In this document: positions 62,812 through 64,000 of the stretch, one piece after another
Layout: every line of letters starts with the position of its first letter
Numbering within the stretch: position 1 is the first letter of the stretch
Source: Clostridium sp.
GTDB lineage: Bacteria; Bacillota; Dethiobacteria; Dethiobacterales; Dethiobacteraceae
Assembly (NCBI GenBank): GCA_018335695.1
Contig: JAGXRV010000089.1
Coordinates: forward strand, 1 to 64,000
Reading direction: 5' to 3'
DNA: 64,000 nt
Made by a program: the position numbers and the translations under genes
Notes under the pieces: generated by a model
Database searches by the model: none
The model's input: the letters and a program-made list of their open reading frames with translations, nothing else
What the model was told of the DNA's origin: nothing

Positions 62812-64000
62812 TCAATAAAGGTGGCTTTTCAAAACCGACAAGATCTCAGCCAGTGCCAGCTTACAATGTTCATATGTAAGCCCACCCTGAAGAAATGCCG
62901 TATATGGCGGCCGCAAAGGCCCATCAGCAGAAAATTCGCTGCTCGCCCCCTGAACAAAAGTTCCCGCCGCCATAATAATTTCATGCTCATAGCCCAGCAT
63001 AGGAGCTGGATGCGGCGTCAGATGACTGTCTACAGGAGAAGCTGCCTGCACAGCACGACAAAATAGTTTCAACAGTTCCGGACTACCCAAAGAAATTGAC
63101 TGCACAATATCTCCTCTCTTCTCGGTTGGACTGGGGTCGACAGAGTAACCGAGGCGCTCAAAAAGCGCTGCAGCCAAGACCATTCCTTTTAAAGCCTGAC
63201 CGACTTGGTGCGGAGCGAGAAACAACCCTTGAAAAATTAGTCGCTTAACCGTACCCATAGCTCCGACACCTGCGCCTAGACCTGGGGCGGTTAAACGCCA
63301 GGCAGCTCTTTCCACTAAATCAGCGCGCCCTACTATATAACCGCCTCCTGCAGCTAAACCGGCACCGGGATTTTTAATTAAAGAACCGGCAACTAAATCG
63401 GCCCCGCCATGACAAGGCTCAAGTTCCTCTACAAATTCCCCATAGCAATTATCGACAAAGATAATGCTCTCTGGCTGTCTTTTTTTTACCGCCAAAATTA
63501 AATCAGCAATATCGGCGATAGTCAGTGCCCGGCGCTGCGCATAGCCGCGCGAGCGTTGAATCAAGACAACCTGAGCCTTTTCAGCCAAAATATGGTCTAG
63601 CAGCTCCTGGTCCAGCCCCGCTGTCAGGTCGGCTTCAGCGTAACTAATCTTTTGGCTATGCAGACCACCATTGCCCAAGGAAGATAGGCCTAAGGCTTTT
63701 TGTAAAGTGTCATAAGGCCTTCCCGTCAACGAAACGAGTCGGCTGCCGGGGGAGAGAACACCATAGAGAGAGCAGGCAATGGCATGGGTGCCTGAGACAA
63801 ACTGAGGGCGAACCAACCCAGCCTCGGCGCCAAATACCCTAGCATAAAGATTATCAAGTTTCTGCCTTCCCAAGTCATGATAGCCATATCCTGTAGATTC
63901 ATAAAAGCAGGTTTCGTCCACTTCTTCTGCGCGGAAAGCGTCCAGCACTCTGGCTTGGTTAATCAGCATCAAATCATCAATCTTTTGAAAAGTCGCAATA
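62812..64000 (-). CDS. Methionine gamma-lyase family PLP protein (YnbB-like), 5' end cut
   Basis: At least 396 residues of the family often annotated aluminium-resistance protein or YnbB, a fold-type I PLP enzyme. Landmarks: STGYGYHDLGRQKLDNLYA, RPQFVSGTHAI, IFVDNCYGEFVE and the PLP lysine in GSLIKNPGAGLAAGGGYI. The reaction is not established. The frame stays open to the window end (codons upstream of 63972 read IATFQKIDD), and the family has a longer N-terminus, so the start lies outside. Confidence 0.85.
   Translation of the reverse strand, partial: IATFQKIDDLMLINQARVLDAFRAEEVDETCFYESTGYGYHDLGRQKLDNLYARVFGAEAGLVRPQFVSGTHAIACSLYGVLSPGSRLVSLTGRPYDTLQKALGLSSLGNGGLHSQKISYAEADLTAGLDQELLDHILAEKAQVVLIQRSRGYAQRRALTIADIADLILAVKKRQPESIIFVDNCYGEFVEELEPCHGGADLVAGSLIKNPGAGLAAGGGYIVGRADLVERAAWRLTAPGLGAGVGAMGTVKRLIFQGLFLAPHQVGQALKGMVLAAALFERLGYSVDPSPTEKRGDIVQSISLGSPELLKLFCRAVQAASPVDSHLTPHPAPMLGYEHEIIMAAGTFVQGASSEFSADGPLRPPYTAFLQGGLTYEHCKLALAEILSVLKSHLY

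Overview
The window looks like part of the chromosome of a Gram-positive anaerobe, most likely a member of the Clostridia. Evidence: AddAB instead of RecBCD, LexA with Gram-positive (CGAAC-N4-GTTTG type) boxes, an SOS-controlled YneA-like division inhibitor, a YlqG/YlqH-like gene pair, LL-diaminopimelate aminotransferase (dapL), a glutamate synthase split into three genes, AGGAGG-type ribosome binding sites with many TTG/GTG starts, and strong hairpin-plus-T terminators. I cannot name a genus. No rRNA, tRNA, CRISPR array or intact transposase was seen.

Layout. 1-2700: an unassigned edge region, a ylqG/ylqH-like pair, a repeat-rich GC-rich spacer and a YchF-like GTPase. 2.9-9.0 kb: a TRAP transporter (dctP with a frameshift, dctQ, dctM), a FadR-type GntR regulator, larA and larB. 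A TGGTCAGACCA palindrome upstream of dctP is a good candidate operator for the regulator. 9.0-11.1 kb: a trypsin-like protease gene whose two halves are in swapped order, and a TPR protein. 11.2-14.5 kb: a type II restriction-modification pair (HTH-C5 methyltransferase and Eco47II-like endonuclease) next to leuB. 14.6-22.9 kb: addB, addA, cobT. 23-30.7 kb: rhomboid protease, DUF456 protein, glucan phosphorylase, degenerate GGDEF protein, MenA-like prenyltransferase, an unknown protein, speD, a tetraheme cytochrome, an Isf-like flavoprotein.

30.8-40.9 kb: a minus-strand run of DUF4912 protein, GH57-GT4 fusion, GH15, ROK kinase, GH133 debranching enzyme and adenine deaminase. With the phosphorylase at 24.4 kb this covers alpha-glucan (glycogen) synthesis, branching, debranching and phosphorolysis. 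41.1 kb: leuA. 42.7-50.6 kb: yneA-like gene, three-gene glutamate synthase, dapL, dapF and glnA. glnA is preceded by a leader of about 320 nt with a promoter, a long closing stem, an 11-codon ORF and an intrinsic terminator, which suggests transcription attenuation. 50.7-56.8 kb: ssuABC-like transporter with cysD, cysN, cysH (sulfate activation and APS reduction); the cys genes are visibly more GC-rich than their neighbours. 57-64 kb: lexA, DUF502 protein, nth, copper ATPase, a second glnA and a PLP lyase running off the edge.

Most notable: the circularly permuted protease (9034-10014), the structured glnA leader (50279-50607), the double LexA-box promoter of the yneA-like gene, the self-regulating-looking restriction-modification locus, and a dispersed terminator-like repeat with a conserved loop (1608-1647 and 48706-48749).
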